DNA from: Streptomyces scabiei 87.22
GTDB taxonomy: Bacteria > Actinomycetota > Actinomycetes > Streptomycetales > Streptomycetaceae
NCBI RefSeq assembly: GCF_000091305.1
Contig: NC_013929.1
Span: 9,858,001 to 9,922,000 of the forward strand
Reading direction: 5' to 3'
DNA length: 64,000 nucleotides
A program made the position numbers and the translations under genes. Below the pieces are notes generated by a model. That model had not been told where the DNA came from. It did not search any database and saw only the letters and a program-made list of their open reading frames with translations. Below, piece after piece: positions 1-8,442 of the stretch (positions within the stretch are counted from its first letter, which is position 1; the number at the start of each line of letters is the position of its first letter).

Positions 1-788
1 TCCTCATGGAGGACTTCCACCGCGCCGGCGGCCTGCTCGCCGTCCTGCGCGAAGTACGCGACCTCCTCGACCCCGGCGCGCTGACCGTCACCGGCACCCC
101 GCTGGTCGACTTCCTCGACGACGCCCCGATCTGGGACCCCGAGGTCATCCGCACCCGCGCCGAACCGCTGGTCGCCGAGGGCGGCATCGCCGTCCTGCGC
201 GGCAACCTCGCCCCCGACGGTGCGCTGATCAAGCCGGCCGCAGCGTCCCCGCACCTGCTCCGGCACCGGGGGAGGGCCGTCGTGTTCGACTCCATCGAGG
301 ACTTCCACGCCCGCGTCGACGACCCGGACCTCGACGTGGACGCCGACTCCGTCCTGGTGCTGCGCGGCTGCGGCCCCAAGGGCTACCCGGGCATGCCCGA
401 GGTCTCCAACATGCCCCTGCCGAAGAAACTCCTCGAACAGGGCGTCCGTGACATGGTCCGCGTCTGCGACGGCCGGATGAGCGGGACGGCGTACGGCACG
501 GTCGTCCTGCACGTCGCCCCGGAAGCTGCCGCCGGCGGCCCGCTCGCACTCGTCCGCACCGGCGACGTCATCACCCTCGACGTCGAGGCCCGCCGCATCG
601 ACGTCGACGTCCCCGCCGCCGAACTCGCCGCCCGCAGGCCCGACCCGGCCACCGTCGACGCCTACGCCGCCCCCCGGCGCGGCTGGGAACGCCTGTACGT
701 CGACCACGTCCTGCAGGCCGACACCGGAGCCGACCTGGACTTCCTGGTCGGCTCCAGCGGCTCGGAGGTGACCCGCGAGTCGCACTGA
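1..788 (+). CDS. IlvD/Edd-family sugar-acid dehydratase, 3' part
   Basis: This is the C-terminal part (about 262 residues) of an [4Fe-4S] or [2Fe-2S] dehydratase of the IlvD/Edd family; the gene begins before the window, so the ATG at position 6 is an internal Met. The visible signatures are GCGPKGYPGMPE and, further on, DGRMSGT, both conserved around the active site. The C-terminal tail (LDFLVGSSGSEVTRESH) resembles that of pentonate dehydratases such as L-arabinonate or D-xylonate dehydratase more than that of IlvD itself, so a 2-keto-3-deoxy sugar-acid product is my inference rather than branched-chain amino acid synthesis. The cluster-binding cysteines of the N-terminal half are out of view. 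It ends with TGA at 786-788. Confidence 0.88.
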   Translation, partial: LMEDFHRAGGLLAVLREVRDLLDPGALTVTGTPLVDFLDDAPIWDPEVIRTRAEPLVAEGGIAVLRGNLAPDGALIKPAAASPHLLRHRGRAVVFDSIEDFHARVDDPDLDVDADSVLVLRGCGPKGYPGMPEVSNMPLPKKLLEQGVRDMVRVCDGRMSGTAYGTVVLHVAPEAAAGGPLALVRTGDVITLDVEARRIDVDVPAAELAARRPDPATVDAYAAPRRGWERLYVDHVLQADTGADLDFLVGSSGSEVTRESH

Positions 789-798
789 CGGCGCCGAC

Positions 799-1011
799 AT
801 GATGGATGTCGAGGCGTTCTGGTCCGAGACCGTCCACCGTGCCCACGAACGTGTCACCGGTGAACCGGACCGGCTCGGCAGGGCGTTGGAGGCGTCCCCC
901 GAACCGGACCTGCAGTTCTCTGCGTGCACCACGTGGCTGCCGCCCTTCGGTCGCCGATGGCCTCGCTCGAGATTGTCAAGCGGTGTCATCGACTTCGGCC
1001 CGTCCGGGTGA
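799..1011 (+). CDS. possible small or decayed ORF, unknown function
   Basis: An ATG 10 bases after the dehydratase stop opens a 70-residue frame. Its first 40 codons have coding-like third positions (protein begins MMDVEAFWSETVHRAHERV, acidic and helical). The rest loses that bias and becomes Arg/Ser rich, as if the true frame had been lost near 920-960. There is no clear Shine-Dalgarno site. I do not recognise a family. It may be the 5' remnant of a broken gene. The 130 bases after it up to the next gene hold nothing I can name. Confidence 0.2.
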   Translation: MMDVEAFWSETVHRAHERVTGEPDRLGRALEASPEPDLQFSACTTWLPPFGRRWPRSRLSSGVIDFGPSG

Positions 1012-1144
1012 ACATCGACGAACTCCCCGCCGACGCTGACGTGATGACCACATTTAATGAGCCGCGGAATACGGATGCTCCGGACGCCACGGATGTGAGG
1101 GCAGCTCCTCCGGGTGCGTCCGACATCGAGCGTGAGGAGTTCTC

Positions 1145-1612
1145 GTGGATCCCGCAGTCATGGACATCACCCGGCAGGCATTGCTGTCGTCCTATCCCGA
1201 GGAGACCGAGGATCTCGACGCGGCCCTGGAACGGTTGGAGCGCCAGGGCCGTTCCCGGGCGCGGCCGCCGGTCGGCATGGGTGTCGACATGCTGCCGCTG
1301 GCCGACCACCTGCTTCCGGCGGTGGCGGCTCTCTTCGGCGCGGTGGGCGGCGCTCTGGCGGAGCAGACCGCCACGGTGCTGAGCGAGAAGACCCGGGCGG
1401 GACTGGCGAGGCTGCGCGGCGAACCGCACCACACCTTCGACCCCTTGGCCCCCGAGCAGGAGGAGGAGGTCCGCGCCGCGGTCGTCCTCATGCTCAAGGG
1501 GAAGGTCACCCCCGAGGAGGCCGACACGCTGGGGCTGGCCGTGGTCGGTGCGTTGCGCCTGCGCAACAGCGGCAACGGTGGCAATGGCGGCGCCGGTGGC
1601 CTGCGTGACTGA
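1145..1612 (+). CDS. small acidic/amphipathic protein coupled to the M48-like peptidase
   Basis: This 155-residue protein starts at a GTG preceded by GTGAGGAG. I do not recognise a family. It has a charged, helical N-terminal third, an apolar stretch rich in Ala, Leu and Gly around residues 48-70 (LPLADHLLPAVAALFGAVGG) that could be membrane-associated, an acidic segment with EQEEEVRAAVVLMLKGKVTPEEAD, and a Gly/Asn-rich tail. Its last codons overlap the GTG start of the next gene by 8 bases, so the two are almost certainly translationally coupled. An accessory or regulatory role for the membrane peptidase is inferred from this coupling only. Confidence 0.7.
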   Translation: MDPAVMDITRQALLSSYPEETEDLDAALERLERQGRSRARPPVGMGVDMLPLADHLLPAVAALFGAVGGALAEQTATVLSEKTRAGLARLRGEPHHTFDPLAPEQEEEVRAAVVLMLKGKVTPEEADTLGLAVVGALRLRNSGNGGNGGAGGLRD

Positions 1613-3728
1613 GACGTCATTGGCGGATGCGAGGGCAGCCGCCGTCCCGGCACGCCCGGCCCAGCTCACCTCACCGACCCGCGGGCACTACCTGCTGCTG
1701 ATGGTCGTCCTGGCGGTCGCCGGAATCACCGCCGGCGCGCTGATCTTCAACGAGGTGCACGGTACGGCGTGGGGCCGGGCGCAGCTAGCCTGCGCGGAGT
1801 CGGTCGGGCCCTTGCACAGTGATCCACGGGAAGAGCTGCGACTCCAGATCGAGAACCTGTCCTGTGCCGCCCCCGCGGAGCGGCAGCGGGCCGCGGCCGG
1901 GCTGGCGGGCGGCGCGGCCGTCGTCGCGCTCGGACTGACGCTGACCTGGTGGCTGCCCCGTCGGCTGATCCGCCGGATCGGACCATTGACCGCCCCTCCG
2001 CCGCACTGGCCGTTCCCGGGCCCGCCCGTGCGGCTCGGCGGGCCCGATCTGATCGAGCCGTTCACGGTGCAGCACCTCGGCGCACCGCACATCGTGATGC
2101 CGCGCGGCGCGAGGCGTCTGCCCGCGGCCGAGGTCGCGGCGGCGTTGCGGCACGAGTGCGCGCACGTCGCCGCCGGTGACGTACGTCTGGCGTGGCTGGT
2201 GCGCGGGCTGCGACGGGCCCTGCCGATCGTCGCCGTGCTTCCGGTGCTCGTGACCACGGTCGCGGCTCTCGCCGAACCAGACCGTTCGGTGCTCGGCTCT
2301 TTGTTCAGATGGGTCTGGCTGGACTACGTGGCCCGGGTCGTCCTGCTGGCGGTGGCCGCGTGGATCATCGGCGCCCGCGTCGGCCGAGCCCGGGAACACG
2401 AGGCGGACTCCGTAGCGGCGGCCGACGGCGCGGGCCCCGGCCTGACCGCCCTGCTGGAGCGGGCCGAGGCCGGTCCCCGCCGGCTGCGTGAGCGTCTGGC
2501 CGGGACACACCCCACTCCCCGGCAACGACTAACCCGCCTGGGCAACCGGACACCACCGGCCGTACTCGGCCGCCTCGACGAGTTGGTCGCCGGAGTCCTG
2601 GCGGTGACCGTACTCACGACCTCCTACCAGGTGACGACGCCGGCGTTCACCGCCACGCCGGTGGGCGGCTGGACCCTGGCGATCGACTCCCTTCTGGCCG
2701 GCGCGCTGCTGGCGGTGGCGTGCGGTCCTGCCTGGTGGCATCAGCCGCCCCCGGACGCGCGGGCGCCCTGGTGGCACCGTGCGGGCGCATGTCTGGCGGT
2801 CCCGTCGGCCGTTCCGGTCGGGCTGTACATCGGGGTCAATCGCACCGGCGCCACGGGAGACGGCCCGTACGGCAGCTGGTGGGTGCTGCTCACCCTGTCC
2901 CTGGCGACGGCCGGGGCGACCGTGATCTGTGTGTCCCTGGCCCGGGTGTGGTGGCGTGCCGATCGCGTGGGCGGCTTGATGGTGCCACTCCTGGTGACCA
3001 CGATCCTGTACGGCCTCGCGTTCTGGATAGGCACCACCTCGTCGGTCTTCGTGTGGTTGTTCCGACCGTCGCACTATCTGATCCTCGTGGCCAACGCGCC
3101 CTGGGCCGGGTCCCTCGCGGTCTTCGCCGCCCTGGGCTGTGCGTTCGCGTGGCGTCTCCAGAGCGCCGCGGAGACGGGCACCGCCATGTCGGTGACCGTG
3201 GTGCCGGAGCCCGTCGTACCGCGCATCCCACCCCTGATCGTCCTGCTCTCCGCCGGCGCCGCGGCCGCGGCGGCCTGCACGGTGCGTCTGCGAACGGTGG
3301 CGCCCGTCGAGGCGGACGAGAAGGCCGCGGTCCAACTGCTCGACATGTGGTCGGCGTCCGCGGCCGGAGTGGCCGTGCTCCTGGCCCTCCTCATCGCCGG
3401 AGCCGGAACCGTGCCCGACATGCTGCGCGCGGCGCCACCGGCCACCGCGCTCACCTTCGTGGCGATCTACCTCCGATGGGCGACCACGTGGAGCGACCCC
3501 GTCGAAACCGCCCGGCGCTTCCTGGTGATTCCGCTCGCGGTGCTGGCTGTGTCCCTCCTCCTTCTCGCCGTGTGCGTCCCCCTGCTGTCGTCCCGAGCCC
3601 GGCCACCGCATCGCACGGTCCTGTATCTGCTTCCCCCGCTGTCGGCCGGGATCGCCGCGGCCCTGACCTCCCTGCTGATCGACCACTCGGGTCTGCTGGA
3701 GTACCGCGTCCTTCTTTCCCTCGGATGA
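1605..3728 (+). CDS. polytopic membrane protein with M48-type HExxH peptidase domain
   Basis: A 707-residue integral membrane protein. After one N-terminal membrane helix (near residues 19-40) and a second near 95-115 comes a cytosolic peptidase domain: HECAH at about residues 183-187 is the zinc-binding HExxH, and REHEADSVAA about 80 residues later supplies the third ligand typical of M48 (HtpX/Ste24/BlaR-like) enzymes. The second half is a series of about ten further hydrophobic segments, unusual for plain HtpX. The frame is open from 1548, but the GTG at 1605 overlaps the preceding stop and gives a sensible start (MTETSLADARAA), so I use it. Role: intramembrane or membrane-proximal proteolysis, substrate unknown. 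Confidence 0.8.
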   Translation: MTETSLADARAAAVPARPAQLTSPTRGHYLLLMVVLAVAGITAGALIFNEVHGTAWGRAQLACAESVGPLHSDPREELRLQIENLSCAAPAERQRAAAGLAGGAAVVALGLTLTWWLPRRLIRRIGPLTAPPPHWPFPGPPVRLGGPDLIEPFTVQHLGAPHIVMPRGARRLPAAEVAAALRHECAHVAAGDVRLAWLVRGLRRALPIVAVLPVLVTTVAALAEPDRSVLGSLFRWVWLDYVARVVLLAVAAWIIGARVGRAREHEADSVAAADGAGPGLTALLERAEAGPRRLRERLAGTHPTPRQRLTRLGNRTPPAVLGRLDELVAGVLAVTVLTTSYQVTTPAFTATPVGGWTLAIDSLLAGALLAVACGPAWWHQPPPDARAPWWHRAGACLAVPSAVPVGLYIGVNRTGATGDGPYGSWWVLLTLSLATAGATVICVSLARVWWRADRVGGLMVPLLVTTILYGLAFWIGTTSSVFVWLFRPSHYLILVANAPWAGSLAVFAALGCAFAWRLQSAAETGTAMSVTVVPEPVVPRIPPLIVLLSAGAAAAAACTVRLRTVAPVEADEKAAVQLLDMWSASAAGVAVLLALLIAGAGTVPDMLRAAPPATALTFVAIYLRWATTWSDPVETARRFLVIPLAVLAVSLLLLAVCVPLLSSRARPPHRTVLYLLPPLSAGIAAALTSLLIDHSGLLEYRVLLSLG

Positions 3729-3950
3729 CCGGCGGTGACCGTCCACCCTTCCCCCTCGCGCGGCGATTGAGTGCGTCCGCCCCGTATCCACCCCGCACTC
3801 ACGGGGCATGGGTCAACAAGTGGGTCCACAAGCGGACACAGGAGCCCCAGGCGTGAGTGCCCGGGCACGAGCACCGAGGAACGGACGAGCACGCCAAGCG
3901 CCGGGCGGAGACGTCCGGCACCACGACGTCCACGGGAAGAGGGACAGAGG

Positions 3951-5513
3951 ATGGTCCAAGCGGAACCCGAACCCCAGAGCATCGGCGTCCCGGCCGAGTC
4001 CACCCCGGGCGAGACCCGGGTGGCCGCGACACCGGTCACCGTGCGCAGACTTGTCGCGCTCGGGTACCACGTGGTGGTCGAACCGGGGGCGGGGGCCTCG
4101 TCCCGCTTCTCCGACGCGGCCTACGAGGAGGCCGGCGCCCGGCTCGGCGACCCGTGGGCGGCGGAGATCGTGCTCAAGGTGAACGGCCCCTCCACCGAGG
4201 AGACCGGCCGGCTGCGCGACGGGGCGACCCTGATCGCGCTGATCGGCCCGGCCCACCACGCGGAGCTGGTCGACGAACTGGCCCGGCGCCCCGTCACCGT
4301 CCTCGCCATGGACGCCGTGCCCCGCATCTCGCGCGCCCAGTCGCTGGACGTCCTCAGCTCGATGGCGAACATCGCCGGGTACCGGGCCGTCGTCGAGGCC
4401 GCGCACGCCTTCGGACGCTTCTTCACCGGCCAGGTGACCGCCGCGGGCAAGGTGCCGCCCGCCAAGGTCCTGGTGGCCGGCGCCGGGGTCGCCGGACTCG
4501 CGGCGATCGGCGCGGCCCGCAGTCTCGGCGCCGTGGTCCGCGCCACCGACCCCCGGCCCGAGGTGGCCGAACAGGTCCGCTCGCTGGGCGGCGAGTTCCT
4601 CACCGTCTCCGCCGCGCAGGACGTCGGCACCGACGGCTACGCCCGGGCCACCTCGGACGACTACAACCGGCTCGCCGCGCGGCTGTACGCCGAGCAGACG
4701 GCCGACGTCGACATCGTCATCACCACCGCGCTCGTCCCGGGCCGTCCGGCACCCCGGCTCATCACCGCCGAGGACGTCGCGCGCATGAAGCCCGGCAGCG
4801 TCATCGTCGACATGGCGGCCGCCCAGGGCGGCAACGTCGAGGGGACGGTCGCAGGCAAGGCCGTCGTCACCGACAACGACGTGACGATCATCGGCTACAC
4901 CGACCTGCCCGGCCGGCTCCCCGCCCAGGCATCCCAGCTCTACGGCACCAACCTCGTCCACCTGATGAAGCTGCTCACCCCCGGCAAGGACGGCCGGCTC
5001 GTCCTCGACCTCGACGACGTCGTGCAGCGCTCGATGACCGTGGTCCGCGACGGCGAGAAGACCTGGCCCCCGCCCCCGGTGCAGGTGTCCGCCGTGCCCG
5101 CCCCCGACGCGCCCCCGGACCCCGCGACGCCGGTCTCCTCCGGGACGGCGGCGGCGAGGCCCGCACGCCCGGCCCGGTCCGCCTACGCCCTCGTCGGCGC
5201 CGGAGCGCTCGCCCTGTTCCTGGTGACCGCCTTCTCGCCGAGCGAACTCATCGGCCACTTCACGGTGTTCGTGCTGGCCATCGTCATCGGCTTCTACGTC
5301 ATCGGCCAGGTGCACCACGCGCTGCACACCCCGTTGATGTCGGTCACCAACGCCATCTCCGGGATCGTCGTGGTCGGCGCACTGCTGCAGATCGGGCACG
5401 GCGACACCGCCGTCACCGTGCTGTCGTTCGCCGCGATCCTGCTGGCGAGCATCAACGTCTTCGGCGGATTCGCCGTCACCCGCCGCATGCTCGGCATGTT
5501 CTCGAAGGGCTGA
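3951..5513 (+). CDS. pntA: NAD(P) transhydrogenase alpha subunit
   Basis: The 520-residue protein has the full PntA architecture on one chain. Residues 1-370 form the NAD(H)-binding dI domain (similar to alanine dehydrogenase), with the dinucleotide motif GAGVAGLAAIGAARSLGA near residues 177-194 and the transhydrogenase signature ITTALVPGRPAPRLIT. A Pro/Ala linker follows, then three to four membrane helices (from about 415) of the alpha2 part. The enzyme couples hydride transfer between NADH and NADP+ to proton entry, supplying NADPH. The frame is open from 3771, but ATG 3951 follows AGAGG and begins at the conserved protein start. It lies 6 bases upstream of pntB in a clear operon. Confidence 0.95.
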   Translation: MVQAEPEPQSIGVPAESTPGETRVAATPVTVRRLVALGYHVVVEPGAGASSRFSDAAYEEAGARLGDPWAAEIVLKVNGPSTEETGRLRDGATLIALIGPAHHAELVDELARRPVTVLAMDAVPRISRAQSLDVLSSMANIAGYRAVVEAAHAFGRFFTGQVTAAGKVPPAKVLVAGAGVAGLAAIGAARSLGAVVRATDPRPEVAEQVRSLGGEFLTVSAAQDVGTDGYARATSDDYNRLAARLYAEQTADVDIVITTALVPGRPAPRLITAEDVARMKPGSVIVDMAAAQGGNVEGTVAGKAVVTDNDVTIIGYTDLPGRLPAQASQLYGTNLVHLMKLLTPGKDGRLVLDLDDVVQRSMTVVRDGEKTWPPPPVQVSAVPAPDAPPDPATPVSSGTAAARPARPARSAYALVGAGALALFLVTAFSPSELIGHFTVFVLAIVIGFYVIGQVHHALHTPLMSVTNAISGIVVVGALLQIGHGDTAVTVLSFAAILLASINVFGGFAVTRRMLGMFSKG

Positions 5514-5519
5514 TCAGCG

Positions 5520-6950
5520 TTGACCATTGTCACGGCCGCAGAAGCCGCCTACGTCGTCGCCGCGCTGCTGTTCATCCTCAGCCTCGCGGGGCTCTCCCAG
5601 CACCGGACCTCCCGCTCGGGAGTCGTCTGGGGCATCACGGGCATGGTCGTCGCCCTGGCCGCCACCGTCGCACTCGCGTCCCGGAACATCCAGGCCACCG
5701 GTCTCGTGCTGATCGCCGTCGCCACGGCCCTCGGCGCCGGTATCGGACTGTGGCGGGCCCGGGTGGTGGAGATGACCGGCATGCCCGAGCTGATCGCCAT
5801 CATGCACAGCCTCGTCGGCCTCGCCGCCGCGTTCGTCGGCTGGAACGGCTACCTCGACGTGGAGGCCGGCCTCACCGGGGCGCTGCTGGGCATCCACCAC
5901 GCCGAGGTGTTCATCGGCGTGTTCATCGGCGCCGTCACCTTCACCGGCTCGGTCGTCGCGTACCTGAAGCTGTCGGCGCGCATCGACTCCCGGCCCCTCA
6001 CCCTGCCCGGCAAGCACGTCCTCAACGTGAGCGCCCTGGTCGCCTTCGTCGTGCTCACCGTCGCCTTCGTGGCCCGCCCCGGCATCGGCCTGCTCATCGC
6101 CGTCACCGTGATCGCGCTCGCCCTCGGCGCGCACCTGGTCGCCTCCATCGGCGGCGGTGACATGCCGGTGGTCGTCTCCATGCTCAACAGCTATTCCGGC
6201 TGGGCCGCGGCGGCCTCCGGTTTCCTCCTCGCCAACAACCTGCTCATCGTCACCGGCGCGCTCGTCGGCTCCTCCGGCGCCTACCTCTCGTACATCATGT
6301 GCAAGGCGATGAACCGCTCCTTCCTCTCGGTGATCGCGGGCGGCTTCGGCACCCCGGCGGCGGTGGCCGACGGCGAGCAGGGCGAGCACCGCGAGATCGA
6401 CGCCGAGGAGACCGCGCAGCTGCTGCACGACGCCTCGTCGGTGATCATCACGCCCGGCTACGGCATGGCGGTCGCCCAGGCCCAGTACCCGGTGGCCGAA
6501 CTGGCGCGCAGGCTGCGCGAGCGGGGTGTCGAGGTGCGCTTCGGCATCCACCCCGTCGCCGGCCGGCTGCCCGGCCACATGAACGTGCTGCTCGCCGAGG
6601 CCCATGTGCCCTACGACATCGTCCTCGAGATGGACGAGATCAACGACGACTTCCCCGCCACCTCGGTCGTCCTCGTCATCGGCGCCAACGACACCGTCAA
6701 CCCGGCCGCCATCGACGACCCGGCCAGCCCCATCGCCGGGATGCCCGTGCTGCACGTGTGGGAGGCCGCGAACGTGGTGGTCTTCAAGCGGTCCATGGCC
6801 GTCGGCTACGCGGGTGTGCAGAACCCGCTGTTCTTCCGTGAGAACACCCAGATGCTCTTCGGTGATGCCAAGCAGCGGGTCGAGGACATCCTGCGCGGCC
6901 TCGACGCCCTCGACACCACCGTCCCGGAGATGGCCGGCACGTCACGCTGA
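5520..6950 (+). CDS. pntB: NAD(P) transhydrogenase beta subunit
   Basis: The 476-residue protein starts at TTG, six bases after the pntA stop, with AAGGGC as ribosome site inside the pntA end. The first about 270 residues form eight or nine membrane helices (proton channel, dII). The C-terminal about 180 residues are the NADP(H)-binding dIII domain with the hallmark ITPGYGMAVAQAQ, the GIHPVAGRLPGHMNVLLAEA segment and GANDTVNPAA. It assembles with PntA in the cell membrane. A perfect hairpin lies just after the stop, so the transcription unit probably ends there. Confidence 0.96.
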   Translation: MTIVTAAEAAYVVAALLFILSLAGLSQHRTSRSGVVWGITGMVVALAATVALASRNIQATGLVLIAVATALGAGIGLWRARVVEMTGMPELIAIMHSLVGLAAAFVGWNGYLDVEAGLTGALLGIHHAEVFIGVFIGAVTFTGSVVAYLKLSARIDSRPLTLPGKHVLNVSALVAFVVLTVAFVARPGIGLLIAVTVIALALGAHLVASIGGGDMPVVVSMLNSYSGWAAAASGFLLANNLLIVTGALVGSSGAYLSYIMCKAMNRSFLSVIAGGFGTPAAVADGEQGEHREIDAEETAQLLHDASSVIITPGYGMAVAQAQYPVAELARRLRERGVEVRFGIHPVAGRLPGHMNVLLAEAHVPYDIVLEMDEINDDFPATSVVLVIGANDTVNPAAIDDPASPIAGMPVLHVWEAANVVVFKRSMAVGYAGVQNPLFFRENTQMLFGDAKQRVEDILRGLDALDTTVPEMAGTSR

Positions 6951-6964
6951 ATGGCGGGTGCGAC

Positions 6965-6998
6965 GCGTGTCCCGGACGGTATTCCGTCCGGGACACGC
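6965..6998 (+). terminator. strong hairpin terminator after pntB
   Basis: A perfect 15-bp stem (GCGTGTCCCGGACGG and its complement) closes on a TATT loop, 14 bases after the pntB stop. There is no T-run, as is usual for Streptomyces terminators. Confidence 0.85.
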
Positions 6999-7122
6999 GG
7001 CTTCGTGCGGGTGAAGAGCGCGCCACCATCCGGACGTCGTCCGTGTGGCGTGCCGTCGGCCCGGGGGTGCGTGGTGTCCGCTGAGGTCCTCGGGGCGCTC
7101 ACGCGAGAAGGAGACACACGGC

Positions 7123-7515
7123 ATGTTCGGACAGGCACAGGCGTTCAGCGGCTTCGCGGTCGACGACCTCGACGCGGCCCGCGGGTTCTACGGGGAGACG
7201 CTGGGGCTACGGGTGGAGGAGAGCGGGCAGGGGGAGATGCGCATGCTGATCCTCACCCTCGGCAGCGGCGCACGCGTCTTCGTCTACCCGAAGCAGACGC
7301 ACACCCCCGCGACGTTCACGATCCTCAACTTCCCCGTGGACGACATCGAGTCGGCGGTCGGCGAACTGGAGCGGCGCGGCGTGAGCCTTGAGCGCTACCC
7401 CGGGTTCGACCACGACGAGAAGGGCGTCGTCCGGGCCGGCGGCGACGGCCCCGCGGCGATCGCGTGGTTCACCGACCCGGCCGGGAACGTCCTCTCGGTA
7501 CTCCAGGAGCAGTGA
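7123..7515 (+). CDS. VOC (glyoxalase/bleomycin-resistance) superfamily protein
   Basis: A 130-residue single VOC protein with two beta-alpha-beta-beta-beta modules: FSGFAVDDLDAARGFYGETL opens the first, and FTILNFPVDDIESAVGELERRG opens the second. The end, WFTDPAGNVLSVLQE, is the family C-terminus with the usual Asp-Pro-x-Gly-Asn turn. The first-module metal histidine is not obvious (GFAVDD instead of xHxxxxV), so it may be a binding protein rather than a metalloenzyme. Start ATG 7123 is set by AGAAGGAGA ending 9 bases before it. It appears monocistronic, flanked by hairpins. Confidence 0.85.
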   Translation: MFGQAQAFSGFAVDDLDAARGFYGETLGLRVEESGQGEMRMLILTLGSGARVFVYPKQTHTPATFTILNFPVDDIESAVGELERRGVSLERYPGFDHDEKGVVRAGGDGPAAIAWFTDPAGNVLSVLQEQ

Positions 7516-7550
7516 CGCAGGAGGTGACGGCGGCACGAGGGCGGTTGGCC

Positions 7551-7587
7551 TACGGGCCGGGCGGGCCCGTATCGGCCGTACGGCCGA
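7551..7587 (+). terminator. tandem GC hairpins after the VOC gene
   Basis: An 8-bp stem TACGGGCC/GGCCCGTA with a five-base loop (7551-7571) is followed at once by the 14-base palindrome CGGCCGTACGGCCG (7574-7587). Both lie in the 180-base gap before the DUF4333 gene and could terminate in either direction. Confidence 0.55.
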
Positions 7588-7696
7588 GGGAACGCGTCCG
7601 GCCGGACCGGAAGCCCGGCCGTTCGGCCGAGGCGCGGGCCCGTGCCGACGGGAGAGGTTGGGTACCGCAACCCACCCTCTGCACCAGGAGCACCTC

Positions 7697-8065
7697 ATGG
7701 CACGCAAGCCCCTCGTCATCACCGCCGGCGTGGTGGCCGCGCTGGCCGTCGGCGGCGGAGCCCTCACCTACGCGATGAGCGGTACGGAGTCGACCACCGG
7801 GCTCGACGAGTTCACGACGGTGACCGTGGACGGCCAGAAGGCGCTCAGCGGGCGGATCGTCACCGGCCGCACCGCGTCGAAGTACAGTCCGCTGCCGTGG
7901 ATCGGCGCCGGCACGGACATCGTGAAGTGCCCCGCCCTCAAGGCGGTGGCCGGCACCGAGGTGAGGTGCCTCGCGAGGGACGGCGACGGCAAGGACCTGT
8001 CCATCCCGGTCACCGTCGTCGAGGCCGACGCCACCAGCATCACCTGGAAGTTCGAGCGGGCCTGA
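7697..8065 (+). CDS. DUF4333-like exported small protein
   Basis: A 122-residue protein with an N-terminal membrane or signal segment (KPLVITAGVVAALAVGGGAL, residues 4-23) followed by a compact extracellular domain. Two cysteines (VKCPALKAVAGTEVRCLARD) sit as in DUF4333 domains of actinomycete secreted proteins, and the domain ends in a beta-rich SITWKFERA. The function of the family is unknown. The start ATG 7697 follows CAGGAG at seven bases; the frame is open further upstream but without conserved sequence. It is flanked by hairpins on both sides and looks monocistronic. Confidence 0.75.
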   Translation: MARKPLVITAGVVAALAVGGGALTYAMSGTESTTGLDEFTTVTVDGQKALSGRIVTGRTASKYSPLPWIGAGTDIVKCPALKAVAGTEVRCLARDGDGKDLSIPVTVVEADATSITWKFERA

Positions 8066-8108
8066 CCGCGATCGGAACGGCAGGGCCGCCTCCGTGTTTT
8101 TCAGTGCT

Positions 8109-8138
8109 GGTCGGGGCCTGCTGAACAACTCCCCGACC
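8109..8138 (+). terminator. hairpin after the DUF4333 gene
   Basis: An 8-bp perfect stem GGTCGGGG/CCCCGACC with a 14-base loop lies 43 bases after the stop. It is weaker than the other terminators in the window because of the large loop. Confidence 0.45.
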
Positions 8139-8173
8139 CTGCAGAATCGGTTCCGGCCGATGGCACGCCCCCC

Positions 8174-8398
8174 GTGCCATCGGCTCCCTGGCAGGCGGCC
8201 CCGGTCCCCGTCCCCCCGGTGGCTCGGGGTCGCCCTTCGGTGCAGGTGTCGTACGGCGGCGGACGGATCCGGAAGGCGGTCGCCGTGCACGGCATGGCGA
8301 GCGGCAAGCCTTACCTCTCCCTTACCAACCCGGAGCAGCCCGGGACCGTCTCCCTGAGGGCAGCCCCCGACGGTGGTGGCCCTGCCGCCACCGCCTGA
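8174..8398 (+). CDS. doubtful 74-residue ORF in the gap before the lyase gene
   Basis: The 377-base gap 8066-8442 contains, besides the hairpin above, one GTG-started frame with fairly coding-like third positions. Its middle (VSYGGGRIRKAVAVHGMASG) looks like a beta-rich fragment of a larger protein, but there is no ribosome site and the ends are Pro/Ala rich. It could be the remnant of a secreted domain or chance. I see no other feature in this gap. Confidence 0.18.
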   Translation: MPSAPWQAAPVPVPPVARGRPSVQVSYGGGRIRKAVAVHGMASGKPYLSLTNPEQPGTVSLRAAPDGGGPAATA

Positions 8399-8442
8399 CG
8401 CACCACCGCTCCCTCAGCTCCTCGCACATGAACGGAACCACC

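Noticed and set aside
3857..6160. A long open frame running through pntA and pntB in another phase
   Set aside because: The product is Arg/Gly-rich with no motif, while the two other frames encode clear transhydrogenase subunits. It is a GC-bias shadow.
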